Virus record (IMG/VR): IMGVR_UViG_3300042691_042324
Coordinates: 1 to 51,362 of that record
Reading direction: 5' to 3' (one strand)
Length of the DNA: 51,362 bases
Source: a virus
The translations under genes were made by a program, and so were the position numbers. This document shows, one piece after another, positions 8,405 through 17,129 of the stretch. Under the pieces are notes generated by a model that did no database searches, had not been told where the DNA came from, and saw nothing but the letters and a program-made list of their open reading frames with translations. The number at the start of each line of letters is the position of its first letter. Position 1 is the stretch's first letter.

Positions 8405-8440
8405 AGCATTAACTTGACACATGGGAAGTGGTAATTCAAG

Positions 8441-8471
8441 TAAAATAGTGATAACAACCATCGTGGTTGTT
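8441..8471 (+). promoter_or_regulatory. Candidate -10 TAAAAT and leader hairpin before the holin gene
   Basis: GTAAAATAG at 8440-8448 recurs before the genes at 12505 and 30948. Downstream, AACAACCA (8453-8460) and TGGTTGTT (8464-8471) form a perfect eight-pair hairpin with a TCG loop, ending a few bases before the GGAGA ribosome site of the holin. No T-run follows, so it is not a standard terminator; it may modulate holin translation or mRNA stability. A TTGACA at 8414 lies 21 bases from TAAAAT, too far for a classical promoter. Confidence 0.45.
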
Positions 8472-8485
8472 GTCTGGAGAAAATC

Positions 8486-8701
8486 ATGAGCACAAAATTC
8501 ATCAAAGATACAGCTGAAAGAGCAGTAATGGCTTTCTTGACTGGCTGGCTGGGTTCAGCAATGGCAGCTGGATTGGACTTTGATTCACTCACAAAAACAG
8601 ACAATCTCAAGGTTGGAGTGACAGCCTTGGCTTTGTCAATCGCAGCAGCGCTTGGACTCAAGAAGGTTGGACCAAACAAGGATTCTGGCTCAATCCTCTA
8701 A
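8486..8701 (+). CDS. Holin, r1t-like
   Basis: 71 residues. The opening KFIKDTAERAVMAFLTGWLG closely follows the signature of r1t-type holins (FxKDxAER), known from phages of Gram-positive and actinobacterial hosts. Two hydrophobic segments are visible, about residues 13-29 and 44-60, separated by a polar loop, with a charged C-terminus (KKVGPNKDSG). Holins of this kind oligomerise in the host membrane and time lysis. GGAGA precedes the ATG. No endolysin gene was recognised in the window, so the partner must lie elsewhere or be unrecognised. It opens the plus-strand tail operon. Confidence 0.8.
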   Translation: MSTKFIKDTAERAVMAFLTGWLGSAMAAGLDFDSLTKTDNLKVGVTALALSIAAALGLKKVGPNKDSGSIL

Positions 8702-8734
8702 TCCCAGGTATACCCCAAGCGGCGTTATCTCATC

Positions 8735-8740
8735 TACAAT
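8735..8740 (+). promoter_or_regulatory. Candidate -10 box TACAAT
   Basis: TACAAT in the 66-base gap after the holin gene, with a leader of about 21 bases containing GGAGA before the GTG start at 8768. No clear -35 element. Confidence 0.4.
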
Positions 8741-8767
8741 TTTTAGGCGTACGAATGGAGAAAACAC

Positions 8768-9166
8768 GTGTCAATGATTGCCGGGGTCTATAACATAACC
8801 TGCCAACAGGGTTCAACATTTGACTTGCAAATGACTTTGCAGTACCCAAATCCAGACTATCCAGCCAACTGTGCTGACCCTGAAAACTGTCCAGAGTTTC
8901 TAAATTGGGACTTGACTGACTATACGGCAAGAATGCATGTAAGAAAATATGTTGACTCGGCAGTTCCGTCAATAATTCTAACAACAGAAAATGACAGAAT
9001 AACCCTTGGGGGGGAAGAGGGAACAATACAGCTGTTTATACGGGCAGAAGACACCAGGGCCCTGACAACATCTGGTGTTTACGACTTGGAGATAATTTCG
9101 CCCTCAAACGAGGTTGACAGAATAGTCCAAGGAAACTTCACACTTTCTCTTGAGGTAACGAGATGA
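8768..9166 (+). CDS. Phage tail/baseplate-associated structural protein
   Basis: 132 residues. The pattern NITCQQGSTFDLQMTL, then LTDYTARMHVRK, IILTTENDRITLGGEEGTIQLFI and SGVYDLEIISPSNEV is the small beta-sandwich found in many tailed phages as a fibre-assembly or baseplate accessory protein, often annotated only as structural. The start is GTG with GGAGA at normal distance; an ATG two codons later is possible. It is coupled to the next gene by an ATGA overlap. Four Cys lie within residues 12-41 (C12, C35, C41 and neighbours), unusual for this family and perhaps an insertion. Confidence 0.65.
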   Translation: MSMIAGVYNITCQQGSTFDLQMTLQYPNPDYPANCADPENCPEFLNWDLTDYTARMHVRKYVDSAVPSIILTTENDRITLGGEEGTIQLFIRAEDTRALTTSGVYDLEIISPSNEVDRIVQGNFTLSLEVTR

Positions 9167-9627
9167 CAAATCTTCTCAATGTCGTAACATCGGCAGATTC
9201 GGTCGTCAATGTTGTAACCACAACAGAAACACCAAACAGGATAATCATCACCTCAGCGAGAGCCCCTGGCGTACAGCAATTTCTGTACCAAGTCCAAATT
9301 TTTACAGTGCCTGGAACACTAAGTGTTGGCACAGGAAGAGCAAAATTCTATATTCCTGGCCCAATCACCCTTGGAAATGTGAGAGCATCTGTCGGAACTG
9401 CACCAACTGGTTCAGACATAGTGATAGATGTCAATAAAAATGGGACAACGGTATTCACAACGCAGTCAAGCCGACCAAAAATTTTTGCTGGCCAAACATT
9501 GGTCTCAACATCAACGCCAAACATCACAGAATTAACGACTGGCGACTTTTTGACCGTAGACGTTGACCAAGTTGGCTCACTCAATCCAGGCAGAGACTTG
9601 ACTGTTCAAATAGAGTTCACGCCTTAG
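9163..9627 (+). CDS. Phage structural protein (beta-rich, fibre-associated)
   Basis: 154 residues, all-beta composition. The second half (GRAKFYIPGPITLGNVRASV, then SDIVIDVNKNGTTVFT, LTTGDFLTVDVDQVG and DLTVQIEF) resembles the small jelly-roll domain often appended to fibre or neck proteins of tailed phages. There is no enzymatic motif. It is translationally coupled to the preceding gene by ATGA and so likely works with it at the tail. The exact role is not recognised. Confidence 0.6.
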   Translation: MTNLLNVVTSADSVVNVVTTTETPNRIIITSARAPGVQQFLYQVQIFTVPGTLSVGTGRAKFYIPGPITLGNVRASVGTAPTGSDIVIDVNKNGTTVFTTQSSRPKIFAGQTLVSTSTPNITELTTGDFLTVDVDQVGSLNPGRDLTVQIEFTP

Positions 9628-9673
9628 GTGTATTCTATTAGCAAGCGGTATTAACCGGTCCCTAGCAAAAAGG

Positions 9674-9679
9674 TATCAT
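9674..9679 (+). promoter_or_regulatory. Candidate -10 box TATCAT
   Basis: TATCAT lies five bases before the ATG at 9685, close to the six-base leaderless spacing seen elsewhere. No Shine-Dalgarno sequence is visible for that gene. Confidence 0.45.
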
Positions 9680-9684
9680 TTACA

Positions 9685-10053
9685 ATGACAATTTCAAACT
9701 TTCTAGAAAACGAGCTACTCGATACCTTGGATGGTTCGGGTTCTGCGTACTCAGCTTCTGCTACTTATCTCAAGCTTCACACTGGAGACCCAGGCGAATC
9801 TGGAACAAGTAACCCAGCAACAGAAACAACACGCAAGTCTGTTTCTTTTAATGCTGCATCTGGCGGCTCAAAGACATCAACTGCGACTGTTGAGTGGACT
9901 CTCGTTGCAGCAACAGAGACCTATTCTCATTGGTCTCTGTGGGATAACGCGACTGCTGGCAACTGCCTCTGGTACGGTGCTCTTTCTGCAAACGCTTCTG
10001 TTACCGCGGGTGACACTTTCGAGATTACTTCTCTTACACTAACGCTCGACTAA
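9685..10053 (+). CDS. Phage tail fibre protein, Gp80-like family
   Basis: 122 residues. SNFLENELLDTLDGS, YLKLHTGDPGESG, RKSVSFNAASGG, then THW/SHWSLWDNATAGNCLWYGAL and VTAGDTFEI follow the pattern of a widespread small tail protein of actinobacterial and other phages (a domain beginning with a short helix and a LHTADPGE motif). It is thought to be a tail-fibre or tail-tip component. It is probably translated from a leaderless mRNA. The next gene starts after a 22-base gap with a stem-loop. Confidence 0.7.
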   Translation: MTISNFLENELLDTLDGSGSAYSASATYLKLHTGDPGESGTSNPATETTRKSVSFNAASGGSKTSTATVEWTLVAATETYSHWSLWDNATAGNCLWYGALSANASVTAGDTFEITSLTLTLD

Positions 10054-10059
10054 TCCACA

Positions 10060-10074
10060 AGGGGAGTGACCCCT
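10060..10074 (+). promoter_or_regulatory. Hairpin enclosing the Shine-Dalgarno of the repeat-protein gene
   Basis: AGGGG, loop AGTGA, CCCCT. The GGGGAG ribosome site of the gene starting at 10076 is within the stem, so folding would hide it. The five-pair stem is short but GC-rich. Confidence 0.4.
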
Positions 10075-10075
10075 C

Positions 10076-12481
10076 ATGGATGAACAAGAGATAATTAGTT
10101 TCTCGGAGCCATTCCGAGGGACGTCGTCGTTCTATGTAGGATTCAAAACAGTATCGGAGACTGCCTCCGCTACAGCAAGTGGTTCTTCTTCTGTATCGCA
10201 GCTTCATACGGCGATACGAACTGCTTCAGCATCTGCTACATCTGGCCACGCCATTGTCTCGGTACACATTTCTCCACGAGGGGCCACTGGTTCTGGTTCA
10301 GCAACAGCTGGAGACCAAGCAATTGGCCTCCACACATCTCCAAGACAAGCATCTGCTTCAGCAAATGGAGACAGTACAGCAGCGGGTCTACATACTGCAC
10401 CAAGAACTGCAACTGGAAATGGAACTGGTTCTTCAACCAATCTAAGTGAAGTCATCACGTTCCTCAGGTCGGCAAGTGCTTCTGGTGGAGCGACAGCTGG
10501 CGACCAAGCAATTGGCCTCCATATAGCACCAAGAACTGCATCTGGTTCGGGTCAATCCAGTGACTCATCAACAAGAGTTAGAACAGCTGTTGTTTCTGCG
10601 TCAGGTTCAGCAACAAGCGGTTCAACTGCAACTGGATTGCACACATCACCAAGAACAGCAAACGCAGATGGACAATCAGGCGAGTCTGCAACGAGACTTA
10701 TCATTTCGCCAAGAAGCGTCACTGGTTCTGGAAATGGTGATTCCTCCGTTTCGGCTCTTCATACGCATCTTAGAACCGCTTCAGCTAGCGGCTCCGGTAC
10801 ATCAAATAACTCAATTCTTTACTCAAACCTCAGGACCGCTCAAGGCTCAGGTTCTGCAACTGCAGGCGACACTGCATTAATTCTTCATTCAAGTCTCAGA
10901 ACTGCAAATGCTTCTGGAAGCAGTTCCGAGGATTCGTCTTCATTTAAGACTCCAGTTCGAACAGCAAACGCTGCAGGACAGTCGTCTGAATCTGCAACTG
11001 GACTTCATATATCGCCAAGAACGGCAACTGTTTCTGGAGTTGGAAGTTCTTCTGCGTCTCAACTTCATACACATCTCAGGACCGCATCTGCATCTGGTTC
11101 TGGGACTTCAAACAACTCAATCGTCCACTCAAACCTTAGAACTGCTTATGGTTCTGGTTCTGCTACAGCTGGTGATGAAGCAACAATTCTTCATTCACAT
11201 CTTAGAAGCGCATCTGCAAATGGAAGCGGAACTTCTACATCTGAGGGAAAGAGCACCTTCTTTAGAACCGTATCAGCTGATGGGAATGGTTCTTCATCAT
11301 CAGAAGAATTACGCACGGTTCATAGAACTGGTTCTGCATCAGGACAGTCTGACTCACTTGCATCATTCAGATACGGGAAAATCAGAACTGCTTACGGAGA
11401 TGGTGGAGCCACAGCTAACGACGAAGCCATCGGCCTTCACACCGCTCCAAGGTCTGCAAGTGGAGAAGGAAATGGTTCTGCAAGTTCCTCTTCGTTCAAA
11501 ACCCCTCTTAGAACAGCAAGCGGGTCTGGTCAAAGCTCCGATACATCAAATGGCCTACACATCGCTCCAAGAAATGCAAGTGGTGACGGTAGCGGTAATT
11601 CGTCTGCATCAATTGTCACGACATATATTCGAACTGCTTCTGGCTCTGGGGTTGGAAATTCAAACAACTCAATTCTTTATTCAAATCTCAGAACAGCTCA
11701 AGGTTCTGGCTCTGCTACTGCAGGTGACACAGCAGTTGGGCTGCATACTGCTCCACGTTCAGCAAGTGGAACAGGAAGCGGTTCACAAAGTGCATCATCA
11801 TTTAAGACTCCAGTCAGAACTGCAAGTGCGTCTGGCCAAGGCTCCGATGCATCAAATGGCCTGCACACAGCTCCAAGAAGCGCAACGGCTTCAGGGTCTG
11901 GAGGTCAAAGCACTGAAGAATTCAAGATTCTCTTTAGAACTTCTACTTCAGCAGGAAATGCAACACAAACTGCAACTGGAAAACACACGTCGCCAAGAGG
12001 TGCAACTGCTTCTGGTGGTGCAACCGCTGGCGATACTGCTATTGGTCTGCATACGGCACCAAGAACTGCGACAGGAACAGGAACAAGTGGTTCAAGTAAT
12101 CTAACGCTTCACGGAAACTTGCGTTCAGCGACTGCTTCCGGTGGAGCAACAGCTAACGATATTGCGATTGGTCTACATACAGCACCAAGAGCAGCAAATG
12201 GAAGCGGAACTGGTTCATCATCATTAGTTCAATTGCTGACCGTTATAAGAAATGCATCTGCACATGGTCAAAGCTCGCAGACAACAACAGAACGCAGAAG
12301 TGTTCCTCTTACCGCAACTGGATTTGGCGGTGCGACAGCTGGAGACCAAGCAGTTGGTTTGCACATTGCCCCAAGAACCGCAACTGGTTTTGGTGTTTCT
12401 GGACAAACAGCAAGTTACGACACAGACCCAATTCAAGGCATCACAGCTGGATATTGGGGTCTTTTGGCCCTCATTGATTGA
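10076..12481 (+). CDS. Giant 20-residue-repeat Ser/Gly/Ala-rich fibre-like protein
   Basis: 801 residues built almost entirely of about 38 imperfect repeats of 20 (sometimes 22) residues: x-L-H-(T/S)-x-x-R-T-A-S-A-S-G-x-G-x-S-x-x-S. The Arg of each unit is nearly invariant. A short N-terminus (MDEQEIISFSEPFRG) and a C-terminus (PIQGITAGYWGLLALID) differ from the repeats. No enzyme motif. A regular 20-residue period with one hydrophobic Leu and one Arg per unit suggests a beta-solenoid, one turn per unit, or a long extended rod; I do not know a named family. Its place between tail-fibre genes suggests a virion fibre or decoration. The many Ser/Thr would be good sites for glycosylation. Long open frames in other phases are by-products of the repetition. 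Confidence 0.75.
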   Translation: MDEQEIISFSEPFRGTSSFYVGFKTVSETASATASGSSSVSQLHTAIRTASASATSGHAIVSVHISPRGATGSGSATAGDQAIGLHTSPRQASASANGDSTAAGLHTAPRTATGNGTGSSTNLSEVITFLRSASASGGATAGDQAIGLHIAPRTASGSGQSSDSSTRVRTAVVSASGSATSGSTATGLHTSPRTANADGQSGESATRLIISPRSVTGSGNGDSSVSALHTHLRTASASGSGTSNNSILYSNLRTAQGSGSATAGDTALILHSSLRTANASGSSSEDSSSFKTPVRTANAAGQSSESATGLHISPRTATVSGVGSSSASQLHTHLRTASASGSGTSNNSIVHSNLRTAYGSGSATAGDEATILHSHLRSASANGSGTSTSEGKSTFFRTVSADGNGSSSSEELRTVHRTGSASGQSDSLASFRYGKIRTAYGDGGATANDEAIGLHTAPRSASGEGNGSASSSSFKTPLRTASGSGQSSDTSNGLHIAPRNASGDGSGNSSASIVTTYIRTASGSGVGNSNNSILYSNLRTAQGSGSATAGDTAVGLHTAPRSASGTGSGSQSASSFKTPVRTASASGQGSDASNGLHTAPRSATASGSGGQSTEEFKILFRTSTSAGNATQTATGKHTSPRGATASGGATAGDTAIGLHTAPRTATGTGTSGSSNLTLHGNLRSATASGGATANDIAIGLHTAPRAANGSGTGSSSLVQLLTVIRNASAHGQSSQTTTERRSVPLTATGFGGATAGDQAVGLHIAPRTATGFGVSGQTASYDTDPIQGITAGYWGLLALID
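10136..12430 (+). repeat. Tandem degenerate coding repeats of about 60 bases
   Basis: DNA counterpart of the 20-residue protein repeat: about 38 units of 60-66 bases. Units are diverged at DNA level, with some close pairs; for example, the units reading ILYSNLRTAQGSGSATAGDTA occur twice (near 10820 and 11680), suggesting segmental duplication of several units at once. Confidence 0.7.
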
Positions 12482-12504
12482 TATGAAGTAAAATAGGAGC
12501 GACC

Positions 12505-15500
12505 ATGGCTGCATTTATTAGAAGACAATTTTCGGGTGCTTCACGCAACACGACTACAACAACGCTACTTGGTGTTGCTGGCACAACTGTTGACATTGCA
12601 GCAAATACTGGATGGCCGTCAATCGCTGGGGTTCCGTTTTATGTAGTAATAAACCCATCTTCTATTTATGAAGAAAAATGCTTAGCCACTATTTCAGGGA
12701 CAACGCTCACCCTGACAAGAGCTCAAGATGATACAACAGCATCTGAACACCCAATCGGCTCCGTTATTTATCCAGTTTTCACGGCAAATGACGCAGACGA
12801 AGCAAACGAAGTTGCAAGCAAACTCACCACTAAAGGTGACATGCTTGTCACCGACGGAAATAATTTGTTCAGGCTCGGAGTTGGCACGAATGGGTATTTC
12901 CTAAAAGCGAACAGTTCAGCTTCGGTTGGACTTGAATGGGCGTCAATACCAACAATTAACAGCCTTGATGACATTGGGGATGTTTCAATATCAACTGTTG
13001 AGGGTGGAGATTTTTTAGTTTACGACAGCTCTGCTTCTGTTTGGACAAATGAAACCATTCATTTCCTTACTGTTTCTGATACACCGCCAAATGACGAAGT
13101 AGAAGAGGGAGACCTTTGGTATAACTCAGTTGAACTAGAGCTCTATACCTACTACTCGGGTGCTTGGGTTCAGGTAACTGATACTGGCGCTGGGGTGCAA
13201 GAACTTTACGAGCTTGTAGATGTGCTAATTGAAGACCCGGTTTATGGAGAGACTCTTGTTTATAACGGAACAGAATGGGAAAACGGATATCCAACCAAGT
13301 TAAGAACAGCTCGAACAATATCTCTAACTGGCGATATTTCTGGTTCTGTTGCGTTTGATGGTTCAACCAACGTAAACATGTTTACAACTGTAAATACTGC
13401 GAGCGTTTCTATTAATGAACTTGATGGTTTAGTCATAACCAGCCCTGAAGAATTTCAAGGTCTGAATTATGATGGAACAAATTGGGTAAACGGATATGTT
13501 CCAGTTGTTTCTTATGTCAGAAATGCTGAAGCAACTACACTCACTACTGGAACAGTAGTTTACCTATTTGGTGGTACTGGGGACCATGCATCGGTAAAAC
13601 GAGCAGACAACTCTGCAGAATCAACATCATCAAAGACCGTTGGACTTGTCGGTGCCCCAATTGCTGCAAGCCAAAATGGACCAGTTGTTACACGTGGATA
13701 CGTAGATGGGATTAACTTATCCGCATATCAGGTAGGTGATGTCCTCTGGCTTGGTTCAAACGGTCAATTTACAACCACTAAAGCAGTTGCCCCAAATCAC
13801 CTTGTATATGTAGGTGTTGTAGTTCGCGCATCAAACAACGGAATTGTTTATGTCGCAACTCAAAATGGTTACGAAATAAATGAACTACACGATGTAAAAG
13901 TAAAAGATGTAGCCAATAAAGATGTGTTGACTTGGAACAGTGCTTCTGCTACATGGGTCAACTCTTCTTCTGTGTCTTTCCAAGATGTATCCGCAAGCAC
14001 ATTTACTGGAAATCTAGTTCCTTCAGCACACAACACATACACTTTAGGAACATCCACGAAGCGTTGGGCGGATATCTACCTTGGTCCAGGAACCCTAAAC
14101 ATTACAGACAATGTGCTTGGAACCAATGCAGGTATAACGGTTTCTAATGGCGTTTTGCAAATTAACGGCGCAAATCAACTTCAAGTTGGACAGTTGAAGT
14201 TTGTTGACAACAACATTGAATCAACCAGCGCATCAGTAAATATTGAAATCGGAGAACTTGCCTCATCTGCAGACATCATTATGAACAGGGATGTGGTCTT
14301 GGGAACAGGCAAGTCGCTGACATTCCCTGATGCAACCGTTCAGACAACTGCGTATACAGGCGATGTTGCTCTTGGGACAAATACAAATGGTATCTATGTT
14401 GCTGACCTTGTGGCTGGTACTGGCGTAACCATAAGCAATGGTGCAAGTGAATCAGCAAGTCCGACTATTGCAATTGGACAAGCAGTTGGCACTTCTGCTT
14501 CTGTAACATTTGGAAGACTTGAAGCATCAGGAGATGTTGTTGTTGGTGGGAATTTAACCGTCAATGGAACTACGACCACATTAAACACAGAGACTCTATT
14601 AGTCGAAGACAACATAGTTGTTTTGAACTCTGGAATCACAGGGTCACCAACACTTAACTCTGGAATTGAAGTTGAGCGTGGAACTTCTGCAAATGTCGTT
14701 ATGCGTTGGAACGAGTCCGCAGATAGATGGGACTTCACGAACGACGGAACTACTTATAACAACGTTCTGCTTCTATCAGACATAGGTCAAGACAGCCTCA
14801 ACGACACAGTCATTACAAGTCCGCTTAATCATCAATCTCTCACATACAACGGAACGAACTGGGTTAACGAGTATGCGCCAACAGTCACGTACGCAAGAAA
14901 TGCTGAAGCAAATGCTCTTAGTGTTGGAGAAGTTGTTTACTTATTTGGGGCAGCAGGGGATAAAGCTTCGGTTAAAAGAGCATCAAATACAACCAAAACA
15001 ACAGCCGATAATACGGTTGGTGTCATATCCGTTGGTGGGGCAGCTGGTGCTGACGTTGCCATAACGACAGTCGGTTATATAAACGGAATTAACTTAGGTG
15101 GATATACGGCCGGTCAGACGTTGTGGCTTGGTTCTACTGCGGGAACTTTTACCGATACAAAGCCAACAGCGCCTAACCATTCTGTGTTTATTGGAGTTGT
15201 TGCGAGGGCAAACAGTGGCAACGGAATAATGTATGTCAGAGTTCAAAACGGTTATGAACTAAACGAGCTTCATGATGTTCTAGTAAGTGCAAGCGTTGCT
15301 GCTGGAGACTTCCTGAAGTACGACGGAACAAACTGGGTTAATGACCCAATAAATCTTGGGACTGACACTGTTGGAAACTACATGTCTGGTGTGTCTGCTG
15401 GAGCAGGAATCGCTGTTTCACATACCCTAGGTGAAGGTTCAACTGCAACCATCTCAACAACTGGTGTTCAGACTCTTGGTGCAAAAGCTGGCAACTATAC

Positions 15501-15780
15501 GCTTACTGCTGGAGACGCTTCAGAGACAATAATCATTATGGACTCAAGCTCTGCTAATGACCTGACTGTTCCAAGCGCTTCTGTTGTTGCATTTGGCACT
15601 GGTACAAGCATCACTGTCGTTCAACGAGGCACTGGCAAGACAAGAATATTCCCTGGTTCTGGAGTGTCGCTGTTGGCAACACCAGGTCTGTTCTTGAGAG
15701 CCAGATATTCGTCTTGCACATTGGTCAAAACAGAAAATGCAAACGAATGGTTTGTTATAGGTGACTTGGCGGCGTCATGA
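12505..15780 (+). CDS. Long tail fibre protein with duplicated domain
   Basis: 1091 residues. A domain starting NAEA-x-x-L and containing VVYLFGG/VVYLFGA, an A-x-V-K-R-A motif, GYVDGINL/GYINGINL, VLWLGS/TLWLGS and ending ELHDV occurs twice (about 337-459 and 795-920). Between them lie fibre-like blocks: KSLTFPDATVQTTAYTG (about 602), then NLTVNGTTTTLNTETLLVEDNIVVLNSG in part, from about 682, a module common in fibres of marine and freshwater phages. The last 95 residues (NYTLTAGDAS to WFVIGDLAAS) form a cap-like domain also present at 24152-24928 and 48157-49176. AGGAG precedes the ATG. Likely a host-recognition fibre; receptor unknown. The gene overlaps the following Fn3 gene by four bases. 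Confidence 0.8.
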   Translation: MAAFIRRQFSGASRNTTTTTLLGVAGTTVDIAANTGWPSIAGVPFYVVINPSSIYEEKCLATISGTTLTLTRAQDDTTASEHPIGSVIYPVFTANDADEANEVASKLTTKGDMLVTDGNNLFRLGVGTNGYFLKANSSASVGLEWASIPTINSLDDIGDVSISTVEGGDFLVYDSSASVWTNETIHFLTVSDTPPNDEVEEGDLWYNSVELELYTYYSGAWVQVTDTGAGVQELYELVDVLIEDPVYGETLVYNGTEWENGYPTKLRTARTISLTGDISGSVAFDGSTNVNMFTTVNTASVSINELDGLVITSPEEFQGLNYDGTNWVNGYVPVVSYVRNAEATTLTTGTVVYLFGGTGDHASVKRADNSAESTSSKTVGLVGAPIAASQNGPVVTRGYVDGINLSAYQVGDVLWLGSNGQFTTTKAVAPNHLVYVGVVVRASNNGIVYVATQNGYEINELHDVKVKDVANKDVLTWNSASATWVNSSSVSFQDVSASTFTGNLVPSAHNTYTLGTSTKRWADIYLGPGTLNITDNVLGTNAGITVSNGVLQINGANQLQVGQLKFVDNNIESTSASVNIEIGELASSADIIMNRDVVLGTGKSLTFPDATVQTTAYTGDVALGTNTNGIYVADLVAGTGVTISNGASESASPTIAIGQAVGTSASVTFGRLEASGDVVVGGNLTVNGTTTTLNTETLLVEDNIVVLNSGITGSPTLNSGIEVERGTSANVVMRWNESADRWDFTNDGTTYNNVLLLSDIGQDSLNDTVITSPLNHQSLTYNGTNWVNEYAPTVTYARNAEANALSVGEVVYLFGAAGDKASVKRASNTTKTTADNTVGVISVGGAAGADVAITTVGYINGINLGGYTAGQTLWLGSTAGTFTDTKPTAPNHSVFIGVVARANSGNGIMYVRVQNGYELNELHDVLVSASVAAGDFLKYDGTNWVNDPINLGTDTVGNYMSGVSAGAGIAVSHTLGEGSTATISTTGVQTLGAKAGNYTLTAGDASETIIIMDSSSANDLTVPSASVVAFGTGTSITVVQRGTGKTRIFPGSGVSLLATPGLFLRARYSSCTLVKTENANEWFVIGDLAAS

Positions 15781-16823
15781 TTCCTGGCAATCAGGCAAGT
15801 GGCGGAAAGTTCATTGACCCACCAAGTTCAATTTCTAGTGTTGTTGGCGCTGGAGGCACAGCAGACGTTACAATCACACATACTGGGTATAAGGGTAAAT
15901 CGGGAAACGTTCGTTTCAGGGTTATTGCTAGCAACGGGGTTACAGCAACAACCAACTCGGCTAGTGTTTCAATGTCTTCTGGTTTGACTGCTGGGCAAAC
16001 TTATACTTTTACGGCAATTGCAATTGATTCAACCAGCGATGTAGAATCTCCAATTTCAAGTACGTCAAGCGCTTTGGAACTTGGAACCGTTCCATCTGCG
16101 CCAGGCACACCAACTGCAAGCCTCCCATCAACCTATGGAAATACAACTGCAACTATTTCATGGACCGCTCCAACTTCAAATGGTGGTCTACCAATCACGC
16201 ATTATGTTGTTCAAAAGTACTCTTCTGAATCTGGATACACAATGGTGGATATTGTTGGGGCTGCTCCAACTTCTTCTCCATACACAATTACTGGATTAAC
16301 AAACGGTATTGACTACTCTTTTAGGGTTGCTGCTGTGAACAGTCTTGGGAGAGGAGCATACTCTTTAGCTTCAAATACGGTAACTCCGTTGTTTGGCAAG
16401 GTGCCAACGCCAGCTGTTGGGGACATTGCCGAGACAACATCAACAATACCTTGGTGTTATTTGAACTATTTCACTGATGGCCTAGAACAGGTTGCCAACG
16501 GCGGAACTGCTACATACAACTACTATGGATTCAACGTTAACGCGCCAAACGACCAGGCTGGAAGTTGCCACGGATGGACTGGCCTCGGAGAAAATGTCTT
16601 TCGCGAAACGTTTGTTTATGTGTCAAAACCAGGTTGGGCCAATTCTGACGCTGTCTACATATCAGAAACGACAAATATTTCCACTCCAGCCCCTACTCCA
16701 GCGCCCACTCCAGCGCCCACCCCAGCTCCTACGCCAGCCCCATGTCCAGATTGTCCTGGAATTGGGCCATGTTGCCCTCCAGCTGGTTGCGGTGGGTTCA
16801 AAGACGGATTCATATGTATATAG
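15777..16823 (+). CDS. Two-Fn3 tail protein with PAPT repeats and Cys-rich C-terminus
   Basis: 348 residues: a beta domain resembling Fn3 (about 14-105), a clear Fn3 domain (about 110-205: APGTPTASLPSTYGN, TISWTAPTSNGG, ITGLTNGIDYSFRVAAVNS), then about 100 residues starting GKVPTPAVGDIAETT and containing SCHGWTGLGENV and ISETTN. That last domain is shared with 47209-48150. From 302 comes a PAPT repeat, then a tail with seven Cys (CPDC, CC, CGGF, FICI). Fn3 modules in phage tail proteins usually aid binding to surface polysaccharide. Proline-rich linkers followed by a Cys knot are odd in a phage. Coupled by ATGA to the fibre gene; probably its partner or chaperone-like tip. Function inferred. 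Confidence 0.72.
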   Translation: MIPGNQASGGKFIDPPSSISSVVGAGGTADVTITHTGYKGKSGNVRFRVIASNGVTATTNSASVSMSSGLTAGQTYTFTAIAIDSTSDVESPISSTSSALELGTVPSAPGTPTASLPSTYGNTTATISWTAPTSNGGLPITHYVVQKYSSESGYTMVDIVGAAPTSSPYTITGLTNGIDYSFRVAAVNSLGRGAYSLASNTVTPLFGKVPTPAVGDIAETTSTIPWCYLNYFTDGLEQVANGGTATYNYYGFNVNAPNDQAGSCHGWTGLGENVFRETFVYVSKPGWANSDAVYISETTNISTPAPTPAPTPAPTPAPTPAPCPDCPGIGPCCPPAGCGGFKDGFICI

Positions 16824-16857
16824 AACGTAAATCAATATTCGGTAATACAGTAGATAT

Positions 16858-16866
16858 TGCTAGAAT
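16858..16866 (+). promoter_or_regulatory. Extended -10 promoter TGCTAGAAT
   Basis: TGC plus TAGAAT with nine bases to the ATG at 16876, so a leader of about three bases. Same motif as the leaderless promoters elsewhere. Confidence 0.55.
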
Positions 16867-16875
16867 TTAAACACT

Positions 16876-17121
16876 ATGGAGCAACAAAAAACTACAAAAC
16901 GTTTAAGAAAATTCTCAGTAGTTGTTGATGGAGAAGTTGCTTTTACTTGGGCCCCCAATCCTGAATGGATAGACCAGCAAGGTGGATATGAATACATCGT
17001 CGCGGCCCTCGCAAGTGACCCGAAAATAATAGAGATACCGATAGACAGTGAGTACTACGACCACATCAGAGGCGGGTGGGTGTATGAAGCTGGTGTCCCA
17101 CGAGCACCATTGGAGGGTTAA
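16876..17121 (+). CDS. Small fibre-cassette-associated protein (VVDGEVA family)
   Basis: 81 residues. The core KFSVVVDGEVAFTWAPNP, then AALASDPKIIEIP and GGWVYEAG, matches the 73-residue protein at 46954-47175 (FAFVVDGEVAVTHSF, AALASQPQVVLIP, GDWLYVDG). Both lie next to a fibre/Fn3 pair. Similar short proteins occur beside fibre genes in other large phages; an accessory or assembly role is plausible but not shown. No membrane segment. It has its own promoter, so it may begin a new transcript covering the following small genes. Confidence 0.6.
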   Translation: MEQQKTTKRLRKFSVVVDGEVAFTWAPNPEWIDQQGGYEYIVAALASDPKIIEIPIDSEYYDHIRGGWVYEAGVPRAPLEG

Positions 17122-17129
17122 TCACAGTT

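Noticed and set aside
8414-8446. Classical sigma70-type promoter TTGACA/TAAAAT before the holin
   Set aside because: The spacing is 21 bases, outside the usual 16-19. Only the -10-like box was kept, at low confidence.
8390-8485. Attachment site or origin in the divergent gap before the holin
   Set aside because: Only promoter-like boxes and one hairpin are visible; there is no integrase, direct repeat pair or iteron array.
10908-12104. A 398-codon open frame in a different phase within the repeat-protein gene, rich in Gln and Leu
   Set aside because: It arises because the repeated GCA/TCT/ACT codons shift into CAA/CTG-like codons without stops. It has no ribosome site, and the in-phase protein shows a clear 20-residue pattern.
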